A program made the translations under genes and the position numbers. Shown piece by piece: positions 45,401 through 54,233 of a stretch of 64,000 bases of DNA. This stretch comes from Polaribacter sp. (GTDB taxonomy: Bacteria > Bacteroidota > Bacteroidia > Flavobacteriales > Flavobacteriaceae): the NCBI RefSeq assembly GCF_024639685.1, contig NZ_JAHEHX010000020.1:1-64000 (forward strand), given 5' to 3'. The first letter of the stretch is position 1. Every line of letters begins with the position of its first letter. The notes under the pieces are model-generated. The model had not been told where the DNA came from. It worked only from the letters and a program-made list of their open reading frames with translations, and made no database searches.

Positions 45401-46240
45401 TTAAGAAAATCTTCGCGTTATAATTTCTAAAAAGCGAGCCTCTAATTCTTCTTGATCTGTCCAATTATAATCTGGTTTAACCATTGTATGAATAAAGCTT
45501 TTAGCCTCTTTTTCTATTTTAAATGTATTTAACTGAGAAATAACTCTGTTATAATCCTCTTGCTGATTATTAAACAAGTGTTTTACAAACGCAATTCTGT
45601 CATTTAAACCAATTTGAATATTAGTATTTAATTTATCATTTAGCGATTTTGGTTGAACATTATCAAATAAATCTGCCATTACATCTACAGAGATAGTATC
45701 CTGTAATTCATCTTCTAAAGACAAGGTTTTTTGTTCGTTTAAGTTTAGCTCTTTATCTTCTTGAACTAACTGATTTTCTTCATTTAAAGTCTCAAACATC
45801 AACGCTTCTAAATCGTCAAAAGGTTGCTCTATAATTTCTTGCACTTCTTCTTTTTCATCAGAATAAGATTCCTCTTCAATAGCTTCGGGCTCATTTAGAA
45901 TAGCTACTTCTTCTTTTTCTTCAACTATTATATCTTCTTTGTCTTTATGATCTTTTTCGTGAGAAAGGGTAGGCTTTCCAGAAACTTCTTCATTAATTAA
46001 AACATCATCTAATACTTTTTCTTTATCATCAAAAGCTGTAGATACAGCCTGTAGAAGTTCTTCTCTACTCTCTTCTGCATTTGGAGTTGTATTAATGTAC
46101 TCCTCTACAAAGGCTAACATCGTAAGTTTTTCATAGATTTGTTTAGACTGCTCTTTTAAAGCAAACACATCTTCCTTATTTTTCATCTTTAAGATACTAT
46201 GAGCTATACTTATTAATTCGCTCTCTAATTTTTTGTGCAT
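45401..46240 (-). CDS. Conserved flavobacterial protein with acidic middle, function unknown
   Basis: The 279-aa protein has a helical N-terminal part (1-70), a strongly acidic central stretch (about 95-185, rich in Glu) that is probably disordered, and a conserved C-terminal part with NIQIGLNDRIAFVKHLFNN (about 207-225) and TMVKPDYNW near 255. There is no signal peptide or membrane segment. I recognise it only as a protein recurrent in Bacteroidota beside glycosyltransferase or thymidine kinase genes. It ends about 18 bases before the possible CTG start of the glycosyltransferase gene. Confidence 0.75.
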   Translation of the reverse strand: MHKKLESELISIAHSILKMKNKEDVFALKEQSKQIYEKLTMLAFVEEYINTTPNAEESREELLQAVSTAFDDKEKVLDDVLINEEVSGKPTLSHEKDHKDKEDIIVEEKEEVAILNEPEAIEEESYSDEKEEVQEIIEQPFDDLEALMFETLNEENQLVQEDKELNLNEQKTLSLEDELQDTISVDVMADLFDNVQPKSLNDKLNTNIQIGLNDRIAFVKHLFNNQQEDYNRVISQLNTFKIEKEAKSFIHTMVKPDYNWTDQEELEARFLEIITRRFS

Positions 46241-46280
46241 AAGTTGTGATGTATATTTAATTTAAACTATGAATTATTTA

Positions 46281-46288
46281 TATTTTTG
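46281..46288 (+). promoter_or_regulatory. -7 element (TATTTTTG) upstream of tdk
   Basis: TATTTTTG lies 55 bases before the tdk ATG, in the divergent region between it and the acidic-protein gene. Confidence 0.4.
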
Positions 46289-46343
46289 TAAATTCTCTTT
46301 GTAGAACAAAAGTATAAAAAATTATAACGCTTAAAATTACAAA

Positions 46344-47000
46344 ATGTTTCTTGAAAATACTGTAAATCATACAGAACAATTTGGTTGGATTGAGGTAATT
46401 TGTGGCTCTATGTTTTCTGGTAAAACAGAAGAGTTGATTAGGCGCTTAAAACGTGCACAATTTGCAAAACAGCGTGTAGAAATTTTTAAACCTGCAGTAG
46501 ATACTCGTTATGATAATAATGAAGTAGTTTCTCACAACGATTCTAGAATACGTTCTACACCTGTACCAGCGTCATCAAATATTCGTTTATTAGCGAATGA
46601 TATAGATGTAGTTGGTATTGATGAAGCTCAATTTTTTGATGATGAAATCGTATCCGTTTGTAACGATTTAGCCAATAGAGGCATTCGTGTAATTGTTGCA
46701 GGTTTGGATATGGACTTTAAAGGAAATCCTTTTGGACCAATGCCATCGTTAATGGCAACTGCAGAATACGTAACAAAAGTACATGCTGTTTGCACTCATA
46801 CAGGTAACTTAGCCAACTATAGTTTTAGAAAAGCACAAAATGACAGTTTAGTTATGCTTGGTGAAACTGAAGAATATGAACCTTTAAGTAGAGCTGCATA
46901 TTATAAAGCCATTAAAGAAAAACAAAATAGTTCTGTAGAAAAAGTTACCTCTTCTAGTAATATAAATAAGAGTACTGATGTAAATTCGACTAAAGAATGA
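46344..47000 (+). CDS. tdk: Thymidine kinase
   Basis: Tdk phosphorylates thymidine for the pyrimidine salvage pathway. The 218-aa type II enzyme has the P-loop GSMFSGKT (residues 21-28), GIDEAQFF near 91 (Walker B), [12 protein letters not shown] near 119, and [10 protein letters not shown] near 150. Of the usual four zinc cysteines only part remains, as is common in Bacteroidota. The last 25 residues are Ser/Asn-rich and beyond the family domain. Its stop overlaps the alr start by four bases. Confidence 0.94.
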   Translation: MFLENTVNHTEQFGWIEVICGSMFSGKTEELIRRLKRAQFAKQRVEIFKPAVDTRYDNNEVVSHNDSRIRSTPVPASSNIRLLANDIDVVGIDEAQFFDDEIVSVCNDLANRGIRVIVAGLDMDFKGNPFGPMPSLMATAEYVTKVHAVCTHTGNLANYSFRKAQNDSLVMLGETEEYEPLSRAAYYKAIKEKQNSSVEKVTSSSNINKSTDVNSTKE

Positions 47001-48097
47001 ACAATCATGTAAGTGTTTTAGAAATTGATGGCAAAGCTTTAGAGCATAATTTAAATTATTTTAAAAATAAATTAAATGAAGCAACTAAAATTTTAGCTGT
47101 TGTTAAAGCATTTGGTTATGGTAGTGATGGAGTTCTTGTTGCTGAGTTTTTAAAAAATAAGGTAGACTATTTTGCAGTTGCTTATGCACATGAGGGGATA
47201 GCAATAAGAGAAGCTAACATTAAAACACCGATATTAGTACTACATCCACAAATAAATTCTTTAAAGGATATTATAGCTTATAATTTAGAACCTAATTTAT
47301 ATAATTTTAAAATATTAAACAGCTTTTTAGACATTGCTTCTAAAAAAGGTTTAAAACAATATCCAATACATTTAAAATTTAACACGGGCCTTAATAGACT
47401 AGGTTTTAAACAGTCAGATATTTCCAATATTAATACTCAACTAAAAGAAACGAACGCTATAAAAATACAATCTTTATTCTCTCATCTAGCAGCAAGCGAA
47501 GACTTAAACGAAAAGGAATTTAGCAACAGCCAACTAAAAAGTTTTTCTAGTATTACCAAAGAATTCTTAAAACTCTTAGATTACAAACCATTGTTACATA
47601 TTTTAAACACCTCTGGAGTTGTAAATTATGCAAACGCACAGTTTGATATGGTAAGAATAGGTCTTGGTCTTTATGGTTTTGGAAACGATCTAAAAGAAAC
47701 TAAGCAACTAAAAAATACACACCATTTAAAATCTATTGTCTCTCAAATTCATAGCCTAAAAAAAGGGGAAAGTGTTGGGTACAACAGAGCATTTGTCGCT
47801 AAAACACCTAGTAGATCTGCAACCATACCTGTAGGTCATGCAGACGGTTTATCAAGAAAATTAGGAAATGGGAAAGGGTATGTACTTATACATAACCAAA
47901 AAGCAAACATTATTGGTAATGTTTGTATGGATATGATAATGGTAGATGTTTCAGCAATAGATTGTAGTGAAGGTGATGAAGTTATTATCTTTAATCATCA
48001 AGAAATGTTGCAACACATCTCAAATGTTTCGGACACTATCGTTTACGAAACCTTAACATCAATTTCTCCACGTGTTAAGAAAATGTTAAAAAAGTAG
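46997..48097 (+). CDS. alr: Alanine racemase
   Basis: Alr makes D-alanine for peptidoglycan with PLP. The 366-aa protein has the PLP lysine K37 in [20 protein letters not shown] near residue 128, and GYNRAF near 260, which holds the catalytic tyrosine. Length is normal. The start (ATGA overlap) couples it to tdk. The damaged mscL gene follows after 36 bases. Confidence 0.94.
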   Translation: MNNHVSVLEIDGKALEHNLNYFKNKLNEATKILAVVKAFGYGSDGVLVAEFLKNKVDYFAVAYAHEGIAIREANIKTPILVLHPQINSLKDIIAYNLEPNLYNFKILNSFLDIASKKGLKQYPIHLKFNTGLNRLGFKQSDISNINTQLKETNAIKIQSLFSHLAASEDLNEKEFSNSQLKSFSSITKEFLKLLDYKPLLHILNTSGVVNYANAQFDMVRIGLGLYGFGNDLKETKQLKNTHHLKSIVSQIHSLKKGESVGYNRAFVAKTPSRSATIPVGHADGLSRKLGNGKGYVLIHNQKANIIGNVCMDMIMVDVSAIDCSEGDEVIIFNHQEMLQHISNVSDTIVYETLTSISPRVKKMLKK

Positions 48098-48133
48098 TGC
48101 TTTAGCAACGTATCAACCTTAAATATATAAAAA

Positions 48134-48547
48134 ATGGGAATGTTAAAATAATTTAAAGATTTTGCAATGAAGGGTAACCTTATAGATATTGCAGTAGGTT
48201 TTGTTATGGGGGCTGCTTTTAAACAAGTAGTAACCTCATTTACTGGAGGAATTGTTTCTCCTTTAATTGGTCTAATTTTTAAAGCCGACTTTAAACAATT
48301 AAAATGGATTGTTAAAGAAGGTACACTAAACGACGCTGGTGAAACAGTAAACCAAGTTGCAGTATTGTATGGTGAATTTTTAACCAACGTTATCGATTTT
48401 ATTATTGTCGCTTTCGTAATGTTTATGATTGTAAAAGGCGTAAACGCGACTAAAAAGAAAGAAACTCCAAAACCTGAAGCCCCAAAAGGTCCGAGTCAAG
48501 AAGAATTATTAGCACAAATTAGAGATTTGCTGATAAAACAAAAATAA
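48134..48547 (+). pseudogene. mscL: Large-conductance mechanosensitive channel gene with TAA at codon 6
   Basis: MscL opens under membrane tension to release solutes during osmotic downshock. The ATG at 48134 reads MGMLK, then TAA (48149-48151), then continues in frame as FKDFAMKGNLIDIAVGF and the rest of an otherwise normal 137-residue MscL, with both transmembrane helices and the C-terminal helix. The family expects Glu here (MLKEFKDFAMKGN), so GAA to TAA is the simplest change. The internal ATG at 48167 could still give a 126-aa product without the N-terminal amphipathic helix, but no ribosome-binding sequence is evident. The rest of the gene is well preserved, so the change is recent, or the stop is an error. 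Confidence 0.85.
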
Positions 48548-48567
48548 ATAAGATTATTTATTAAACC

Positions 48568-48600
48568 ACAAAAAAAACCAAACTAAGCTTGGGTTTTTTA
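48568..48600. terminator. Terminator between mscL and the acyltransferase gene
   Basis: AAAAAACCAA and TTGGGTTTTTT pair with one bulge around a short loop, with A- and T-tracts on both sides, between converging genes. Confidence 0.6.
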
Positions 48601-50403
48601 TTTTTTCTGAACTTCTGCAACTTTCTTTTCTAACTCTGCTTGAAATTCTTCCATAACTGGTTTTACGGTACTTTCTGGTATATCCGAAACCTTTATATAC
48701 ATTAAACCGTCTACAGCATTATTAAATTTAGGGTCTACATTAAATGCAACTAATCTTGCATTTTGTTTTACGTATTTTTTAATCAAAACAGGAATTCTTA
48801 ACGCTCCTGGTTCTATTTCATCAATAATTTTATCAAACTTTTGCATGTCTGCTTTTGTAGCATCAAACACAAAATCTTTATCACCATCTTTTAACTTAAC
48901 CTTGTACTCTTTTTTTGGATAAATGTACTGTGCAATATAAGGATCGTAATAATGCGATTTCATAAACTCAATCATTAATGATTTTGAAAAATCTGAAAAC
49001 TGATTGCTAATAGAAACGCCACCCATTAAATATTTATATTCTGGATAACGTAAAGTAACATGCACAATACCTTTCCATAATAAAAATAAAGGCATTGGTT
49101 TTTGCTGATATTCATCTATAATAAAAGCTCTACCCATTTCTATGGTATTTTGCATCATTTGATGTAGCTCAGGCTCAATTCTAAATAGAGTTTGAATATA
49201 AAAACCATTGATACCAAAATTCTTATAGATTTCTTTTCCAAGTCCCATTCTATAAGCACCTACTAAACGTTTTTCTTGATTGTCCCAAAGTACTAAATGA
49301 TAATAATACTTATCATACTTATCTAAATCGATGGCTTTATTTGTACCCTCACCTACTCCTCTAAACGTAATTTCTCTTAACCTTCCTATTTCATGAAGTA
49401 AATTAGGAATATCTTTTGCGTTTGCAAAAAACACTTCGTAATTTTTACTTTCTAATAACTTTCCACTCGCTTTTCGTAACTTATTAATTTCTGTGATGTA
49501 TAGTTCCTTACTTTTTGCGGTTACAATTTTTTTTATGGGCTTTTTAATTTTTATAGCTTCTGCGGATAATAATTTACTTGCTTTTTGAAATGGGTTAGCT
49601 AACATATAAGTTTTTTTCCTCACAAACTGATAAAAAGAAGTAACATCTTCGTATTTGTTCTGATCAGCTACAGAAATAGGTTTTCCGATTCTTACTTTAA
49701 TTACCTTACCTTCTTGAGAAATAACTTCAGAAGGTAATTTAGCCGTTCTTAGTGTATCTGAAATTTTAGATAAAAAATAAAATAACCGACTATTTTTAGC
49801 ATGGAAATAAATTGGAATTATAGGAACCTGTGCTTTTTTAATTAGACGAACTGCTCCATCTTCCCAAGGCTTATCTACCTTCAATTTTCCGTCTTTATAA
49901 GTAGATACTTCACCTGCAGGAAAAATACCTAAAGGCTTGCCTTCTTTTAAATGTGAAATCGCACTTTTTATTCCAGCAACACTAGATTTTGCCCCCTTTC
50001 TTGACTCAAAAGGATTTACTGGCATTATATATGGTTTTAAAGGAGCTATTCTGTGTAGTAGAAAATTGGCTATAATTTTATAATCTGGTCTTTTTTCAAT
50101 TAAAAGTTTTAATAATAAAACACCGTCTATACCTCCTAAAGGATGGTTAGATACTGTAATAAAAGCACCATCTTTGGGTATTCTTTTTAGATCTTCTTCT
50201 GGGATTTGGAATTCAATATTACAATCTTCTAAAACACCATTTAAAAAATCTAAATCGGTTTTGTCTTTGTTCTTTTTGTAAATCTTATTGATTGCGGATA
50301 TACGTAAAACTTTGATAAGTAACCATCCAATAAAAGTCCCAAAAAATCCAAGTTTTTGTAAACCAATTACTTGCGAAATTTCTTTAGCTGTTACTAATCC
50401 CAT
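48598..50403 (-). CDS. Bifunctional acyltransferase, OlsF-like (glycine/ornithine-type aminolipid synthesis)
   Basis: The 601-aa protein fuses two domains. The N-terminal part (about 70-280) is PlsC-like with the NHPLGGID acceptor motif near residue 86 and FPAGEVS near 160. The C-terminal part (about 315-560) is a GNAT-related OlsB-like domain: EIGRLREITFRGVGEGTN near 340, GAYRMGLGKEI near 378 and EMGRAFI near 418. OlsF proteins of this layout make N-acyl and then O-acyl amino acid lipids in Flavobacterium and relatives; glycine lipids are made by related enzymes in Bacteroides. Which amino acid is used here cannot be read from the sequence. Confidence 0.8.
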   Translation of the reverse strand: MGLVTAKEISQVIGLQKLGFFGTFIGWLLIKVLRISAINKIYKKNKDKTDLDFLNGVLEDCNIEFQIPEEDLKRIPKDGAFITVSNHPLGGIDGVLLLKLLIEKRPDYKIIANFLLHRIAPLKPYIMPVNPFESRKGAKSSVAGIKSAISHLKEGKPLGIFPAGEVSTYKDGKLKVDKPWEDGAVRLIKKAQVPIIPIYFHAKNSRLFYFLSKISDTLRTAKLPSEVISQEGKVIKVRIGKPISVADQNKYEDVTSFYQFVRKKTYMLANPFQKASKLLSAEAIKIKKPIKKIVTAKSKELYITEINKLRKASGKLLESKNYEVFFANAKDIPNLLHEIGRLREITFRGVGEGTNKAIDLDKYDKYYYHLVLWDNQEKRLVGAYRMGLGKEIYKNFGINGFYIQTLFRIEPELHQMMQNTIEMGRAFIIDEYQQKPMPLFLLWKGIVHVTLRYPEYKYLMGGVSISNQFSDFSKSLMIEFMKSHYYDPYIAQYIYPKKEYKVKLKDGDKDFVFDATKADMQKFDKIIDEIEPGALRIPVLIKKYVKQNARLVAFNVDPKFNNAVDGLMYIKVSDIPESTVKPVMEEFQAELEKKVAEVQKK

Positions 50404-50461
50404 AATTTAACGTTACTACTAGGTAACAAACTAAATAAAAAAAACGAAATGAGAATTTTAT

Positions 50462-51715
50462 TTAATTAGGTTTTATTACAATTTGTGAGGTCTCTTTATT
50501 AACCTGAGTAAGTAAAGATTCTCCATTATTTTCAATCAATTCTATAGCTGTAGCGTCAAAATGACGAATGGTATATAGGTCTACATTTTTCTGAACATCA
50601 ATTTTAAATTGATTGTTTAATTCGTTATGAAACGAATCAAATTTGTCGAACTTATTATCAATACAAACAGAGAAACTAATGGCTGAATTCTGAATTAAAT
50701 TCACTTTTAATTGATAATCGTGTAATTTTTGAAAAATAAAACTAATGTTATTCTCTACCATAAAAGAGAAATCTAATGCAGAAATAGATACCAAAATTTG
50801 ATTTTTCTTAACAATGTAACAAGGTATATAAGGCGCTAACATGGTTCCTTTAGAAACAGTTGTTCCCTTTTCTTTAGGATTTACAAAAGAACGCACTAAC
50901 AAAGGAATTTCTTTTCGTTCTAAAGGTTGTAATGTTTTTGGGTGAATTACAGATGCCCCATAAAAAGCCATTTCTATTGCTTCTTCGTAAGAAATTTGTT
51001 CTAATAAAGTTGTGTCAGAAAAAACCCTTGGATCTGCATTTAAAACTCCTGGTACATCTTTCCAAATTGTAACACTTTCTGCATTTAAACAGTATGCAAA
51101 AATACCTGCAGTGTAATCTGAACCCTCCCTACCTAAAGTAGTTGTGTTTTCTGTATCATTTGCAGCAATGAAACCTTGAGTAATGTTTATTTTAGAAGTA
51201 TCTACCTTTTTACTGATCAAGTCTTCTGTTAACTCCCAATCTACTTTTGCATCTCTATAATTACTATCTGTTTTTATATAGTTTCTAACATCAAACCATA
51301 GATTCTCTTGACCTATTTTAGCTAAATATGCACTCACTATTCTGGTCGACAGTAATTCTCCAAAACAAATAATTTGATCATAAACATAGTTAAACCTTTG
51401 AGAAGTGTTTCTTGCCAAAAACCAACCTAACTCTCCAAACAAAACATCTACTTCTTTGTAAACCTCATCTGTTTTATCAAACAATGAATTCATAATAGTT
51501 TTATGAAATTCTTCTATATAATTTAGTTTGTTTGGTAAATCTTCTTTTTTGTAATAATACGAATGTATAACATCTTCAAAAGCATTTGTCATTTTACCCA
51601 TAGCAGAAACTACTACTAAAGTATCTTTAGCACCTTCATTCTTTATGATAGAAGCCACATTTTTTAAGCTTTTTGCATCTTTTACAGAGGCACCACCAAA
51701 TTTAAAAACCTTCAT
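50462..51715 (-). CDS. lysC: Aspartate kinase
   Basis: LysC phosphorylates aspartate, the first step to lysine, threonine, methionine and diaminopimelate. The 417-aa monofunctional protein has KFGGASV (residues 4-10), the TTLGREGSDYTAG segment near 195 and VPGVLNADPRVF near 220, then ACT-type regulatory sequence from about 300. No homoserine dehydrogenase is fused. It follows the acetyltransferase gene by four bases on the same strand. Confidence 0.93.
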   Translation of the reverse strand: MKVFKFGGASVKDAKSLKNVASIIKNEGAKDTLVVVSAMGKMTNAFEDVIHSYYYKKEDLPNKLNYIEEFHKTIMNSLFDKTDEVYKEVDVLFGELGWFLARNTSQRFNYVYDQIICFGELLSTRIVSAYLAKIGQENLWFDVRNYIKTDSNYRDAKVDWELTEDLISKKVDTSKINITQGFIAANDTENTTTLGREGSDYTAGIFAYCLNAESVTIWKDVPGVLNADPRVFSDTTLLEQISYEEAIEMAFYGASVIHPKTLQPLERKEIPLLVRSFVNPKEKGTTVSKGTMLAPYIPCYIVKKNQILVSISALDFSFMVENNISFIFQKLHDYQLKVNLIQNSAISFSVCIDNKFDKFDSFHNELNNQFKIDVQKNVDLYTIRHFDATAIELIENNGESLLTQVNKETSQIVIKPN

Positions 51716-51719
51716 CTAA

Positions 51720-52199
51720 CTAGTTGTTTTGTATAAATTTTGATAAATTTTCTTTATTCATTTGTACTACAGACCAATCATTTAAATAAGTTGCACCTGT
51801 ACTTTTATAAAACTCAATAGCATTTGTGTTCCAATCTATAACTTCCCAAGCAACTCTATTAAATTCATTTTCATAAGCATAGTTTAAAACAGCTGTATAT
51901 AATGCTTTGCCTGCTCCAATTTTTTGTCTGCTTTTGGTAACAATTAAATCTTCTAAATGAATAGTTTTACCTTTCCAAGTAGAATATCTTTCATAGAAAA
52001 GGGCTATACCAATAATAGTTTCATTTTCTTCGGCTACAAAAATTTTGAATCTTGGGTTATCTGAAAAGCCATCATTTATTAAATCAGCTTCAGTAATATC
52101 TACAGCATTAGGCTCTTTTTCAAAAATAGCCAATTCCGTAATTAAGTTATGCACAGATTGCATGTCTTCTTGCAAACCTCTTCTAATGATAAAACTCAT
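51720..52199 (-). CDS. GNAT family acetyltransferase (SSAT-like)
   Basis: The 159-aa reading is a GNAT enzyme similar to spermidine/spermine acetyltransferases: IIRRGLQEDMQSVHNLITELA at the start, and the acetyl-CoA loop SRQKIGAGKALYTAVLNYA near residue 100. The ATG at 52199 (MSFIIRRG) is preferred over a reading ten codons longer that overlaps the promoter. The acceptor is not determined. Confidence 0.85.
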   Translation of the reverse strand: MSFIIRRGLQEDMQSVHNLITELAIFEKEPNAVDITEADLINDGFSDNPRFKIFVAEENETIIGIALFYERYSTWKGKTIHLEDLIVTKSRQKIGAGKALYTAVLNYAYENEFNRVAWEVIDWNTNAIEFYKSTGATYLNDWSVVQMNKENLSKFIQNN

Positions 52200-52215
52200 A
52201 TAATCAAAATTTTGA

Positions 52216-52223
52216 CAAAGATA
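52216..52223 (-). promoter_or_regulatory. -7 element (TATCTTTG, minus strand) for the acetyltransferase-lysC pair
   Basis: The plus strand reads CAAAGATA, TATCTTTG on the minus strand, 16 bases before the ATG at 52199. Confidence 0.5.
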
Positions 52224-52333
52224 AATCATTTTGTAATCGTTAAAAATATTTGATAAATTTTGACAATTAGTAATTATCTGTTCAATTTTTCATCTAATTC
52301 TTAATTTGTTCGTGATTAAAAAATAAAGAACGA

Positions 52334-52341
52334 TAACTTTG
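52334..52341 (+). promoter_or_regulatory. -7 element (TAACTTTG) for fbp
   Basis: TAACTTTG lies 56 bases before the fbp ATG at 52398, divergent from the acetyltransferase promoter. Confidence 0.45.
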
Positions 52342-52397
52342 TAGTAACTATAAAAAGTTTGGATATTTGTTTCAACAATCAACCTTTACTCAATTTT

Positions 52398-53408
52398 ATG
52401 ACCGTTAAAAAACAAACACTTGGAGAATTCATAATTGAAAATCAACATGCTTTTAAATATAGTTCTGGTGAGTTAAGTAGCCTTTTAAATTCAATTAGAT
52501 TAGCTGCAAAAGTGGTAAATCATGAAGTAAATAAAGCAGGATTAGTAGATATCATTGGTGCTTTTGGAGATACTAATATTCAAGGTGAAGATCAGCAAAA
52601 ATTAGATGTTTACGCAAATGATAAATTTATACAGACATTAACTAGAAGAAATATTGTTTGTGGAATTGCAAGTGAAGAAGAAGATAGTTTTATATCAATT
52701 AATAGTATTGATGAAAATCACCAGAACAAATATGTGGTTTTAATAGACCCTTTAGATGGTTCATCTAACATAGATGTAAACGTTTCTGTAGGAACTATTT
52801 TTTCTATTTACAGAAGGGTTACATCAACAGGATCACCTGTACAATTAGAAGATTTCTTACAAAAGGGTAGTGAGCAAGTTGCAGCAGGTTATGTAGTATA
52901 TGGTACTTCTACTATGTTAGTTTATACGACTGGAGATGGTGTTAATGGTTTTACCTTAAACCCTGCAATTGGTTCTTTTTACTTATCTCACCCAAATATG
53001 CAGTTCCCAAAAGATGGTAGTATTTATTCTGTCAATGAAGGAAATTATATGGATTTTCCATTAGGTATAAAAAAATACATAAAATACTGTCAAGAGGAAG
53101 AAGGAGATAGGCCTTATACAAGCAGGTATATTGGTTCTTTGGTTTCTGACTTTCATAGAAATATGATTAAAGGAGGTATTTATATGTACCCAAAAGGTTC
53201 TAGAAATCCGAACGGAAAGTTACGTTTACTTTACGAATGTAATCCTATGGCTTTTTTAGCTGAACAAGCTAATGGTTATGCTTCTGATGGCTATACAAGA
53301 ATTATGGATGTAGAACCTACAGAACTACACCAAAGAGTTCCATTTGTTTGTGGAAGCAAAAATATGGTTACTGAATTAGAAGAATTTATGCAAAAATATG
53401 GTGAATAG
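52398..53408 (+). CDS. fbp: Class I fructose-1,6-bisphosphatase
   Basis: FBPase is the committed step of gluconeogenesis. The 336-aa reading from the ATG at 52398 ([12 protein letters not shown]) has IASEEEDSF near residue 84, [14 protein letters not shown] near 110-123 with the metal ligands, [23 protein letters not shown] in the late part (about 258-280), and [12 protein letters not shown] near 288. A reading from a TTG at 52359 would add 13 residues not found in the family. Length is normal. Confidence 0.94.
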   Translation: MTVKKQTLGEFIIENQHAFKYSSGELSSLLNSIRLAAKVVNHEVNKAGLVDIIGAFGDTNIQGEDQQKLDVYANDKFIQTLTRRNIVCGIASEEEDSFISINSIDENHQNKYVVLIDPLDGSSNIDVNVSVGTIFSIYRRVTSTGSPVQLEDFLQKGSEQVAAGYVVYGTSTMLVYTTGDGVNGFTLNPAIGSFYLSHPNMQFPKDGSIYSVNEGNYMDFPLGIKKYIKYCQEEEGDRPYTSRYIGSLVSDFHRNMIKGGIYMYPKGSRNPNGKLRLLYECNPMAFLAEQANGYASDGYTRIMDVEPTELHQRVPFVCGSKNMVTELEEFMQKYGE

Positions 53409-53518
53409 CCACAATCTATGTTACTATAAGTTAACAAATTATTAAAGACTTGGTATTGGTACTATTAAATGTTAAATTTGTTACTCACTAATTATAATAA
53501 ACTTTAAAATATAAAATT

Positions 53519-54127
53519 ATGGCTTTTGAATTACCAGAATTAGGATACGCACATGATGCACTAGAACCACATATTGATGCTAAAACTATGGAAATACACC
53601 ATGGAAAACATCATAATGGATATACAACAAAATTAAACAATGCAATTGAAGGTACTGAATTAGCAGGCAAATCTATAGAAGATATTTTAACTAACTTAGA
53701 CATGAGTAATAATGCTGTTAGAAATAATGGAGGTGGCTTTTACAATCACTCTTTATTCTGGACAGTATTAAACCCAAAAGATAGAGGTTATTTATCTGGA
53801 GAATTAAAAGATGCTATTGAAGCAGAATTTGGTTCTAAAGAGGCTTTTATAGACGCTTTTTCTAAGGCTGCAGCAACACAATTTGGTTCTGGTTGGGCTT
53901 GGTTATGTGTACATAAAGGAGGTAAAGTAGAAGTTTGTTCTACACCAAACCAAGATAACCCATTAATGCCAGGTGTAACTTGTGGTGGAACTCCAATCTT
54001 AGGATTAGACGTTTGGGAGCATGCTTACTACTTAAACTACCAAAACAGAAGACCAGATTATATTGATGCCTTCTTTAAAGTAATTAACTGGAATGAAGTT
54101 GAGAGAAGATATGCAGCAGCAAAATAA
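53519..54127 (+). CDS. sodA: Superoxide dismutase, Fe/Mn type
   Basis: The 202-aa enzyme converts superoxide to hydrogen peroxide and oxygen. It has [12 protein letters not shown] near residue 23, [11 protein letters not shown] near 73, GSGWAWLCV near 122, and the metal ligands in [19 protein letters not shown] (about 164-182). The sequence does not clearly decide between iron and manganese, so the symbol is tentative. A strong terminator follows. Confidence 0.93.
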   Translation: MAFELPELGYAHDALEPHIDAKTMEIHHGKHHNGYTTKLNNAIEGTELAGKSIEDILTNLDMSNNAVRNNGGGFYNHSLFWTVLNPKDRGYLSGELKDAIEAEFGSKEAFIDAFSKAAATQFGSGWAWLCVHKGGKVEVCSTPNQDNPLMPGVTCGGTPILGLDVWEHAYYLNYQNRRPDYIDAFFKVINWNEVERRYAAAK

Positions 54128-54180
54128 GTAACATAGTTATTATTAAGTCACTTAGTGATTTAATAAACATATAAAAAAGA

Positions 54181-54213
54181 AAAGCATCCAAATTAATTTG
54201 GATGCTTTTTTGT
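54181..54213. terminator. Terminator between sod and the PurF-like gene
   Basis: A perfect 30-base palindrome (AAAAGCATCCAAATT and its complement, 54181-54210) with more T after it separates converging genes and serves both strands. Confidence 0.85.
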
Positions 54214-54233
54214 TATACTCTAGTTTTTATAAA

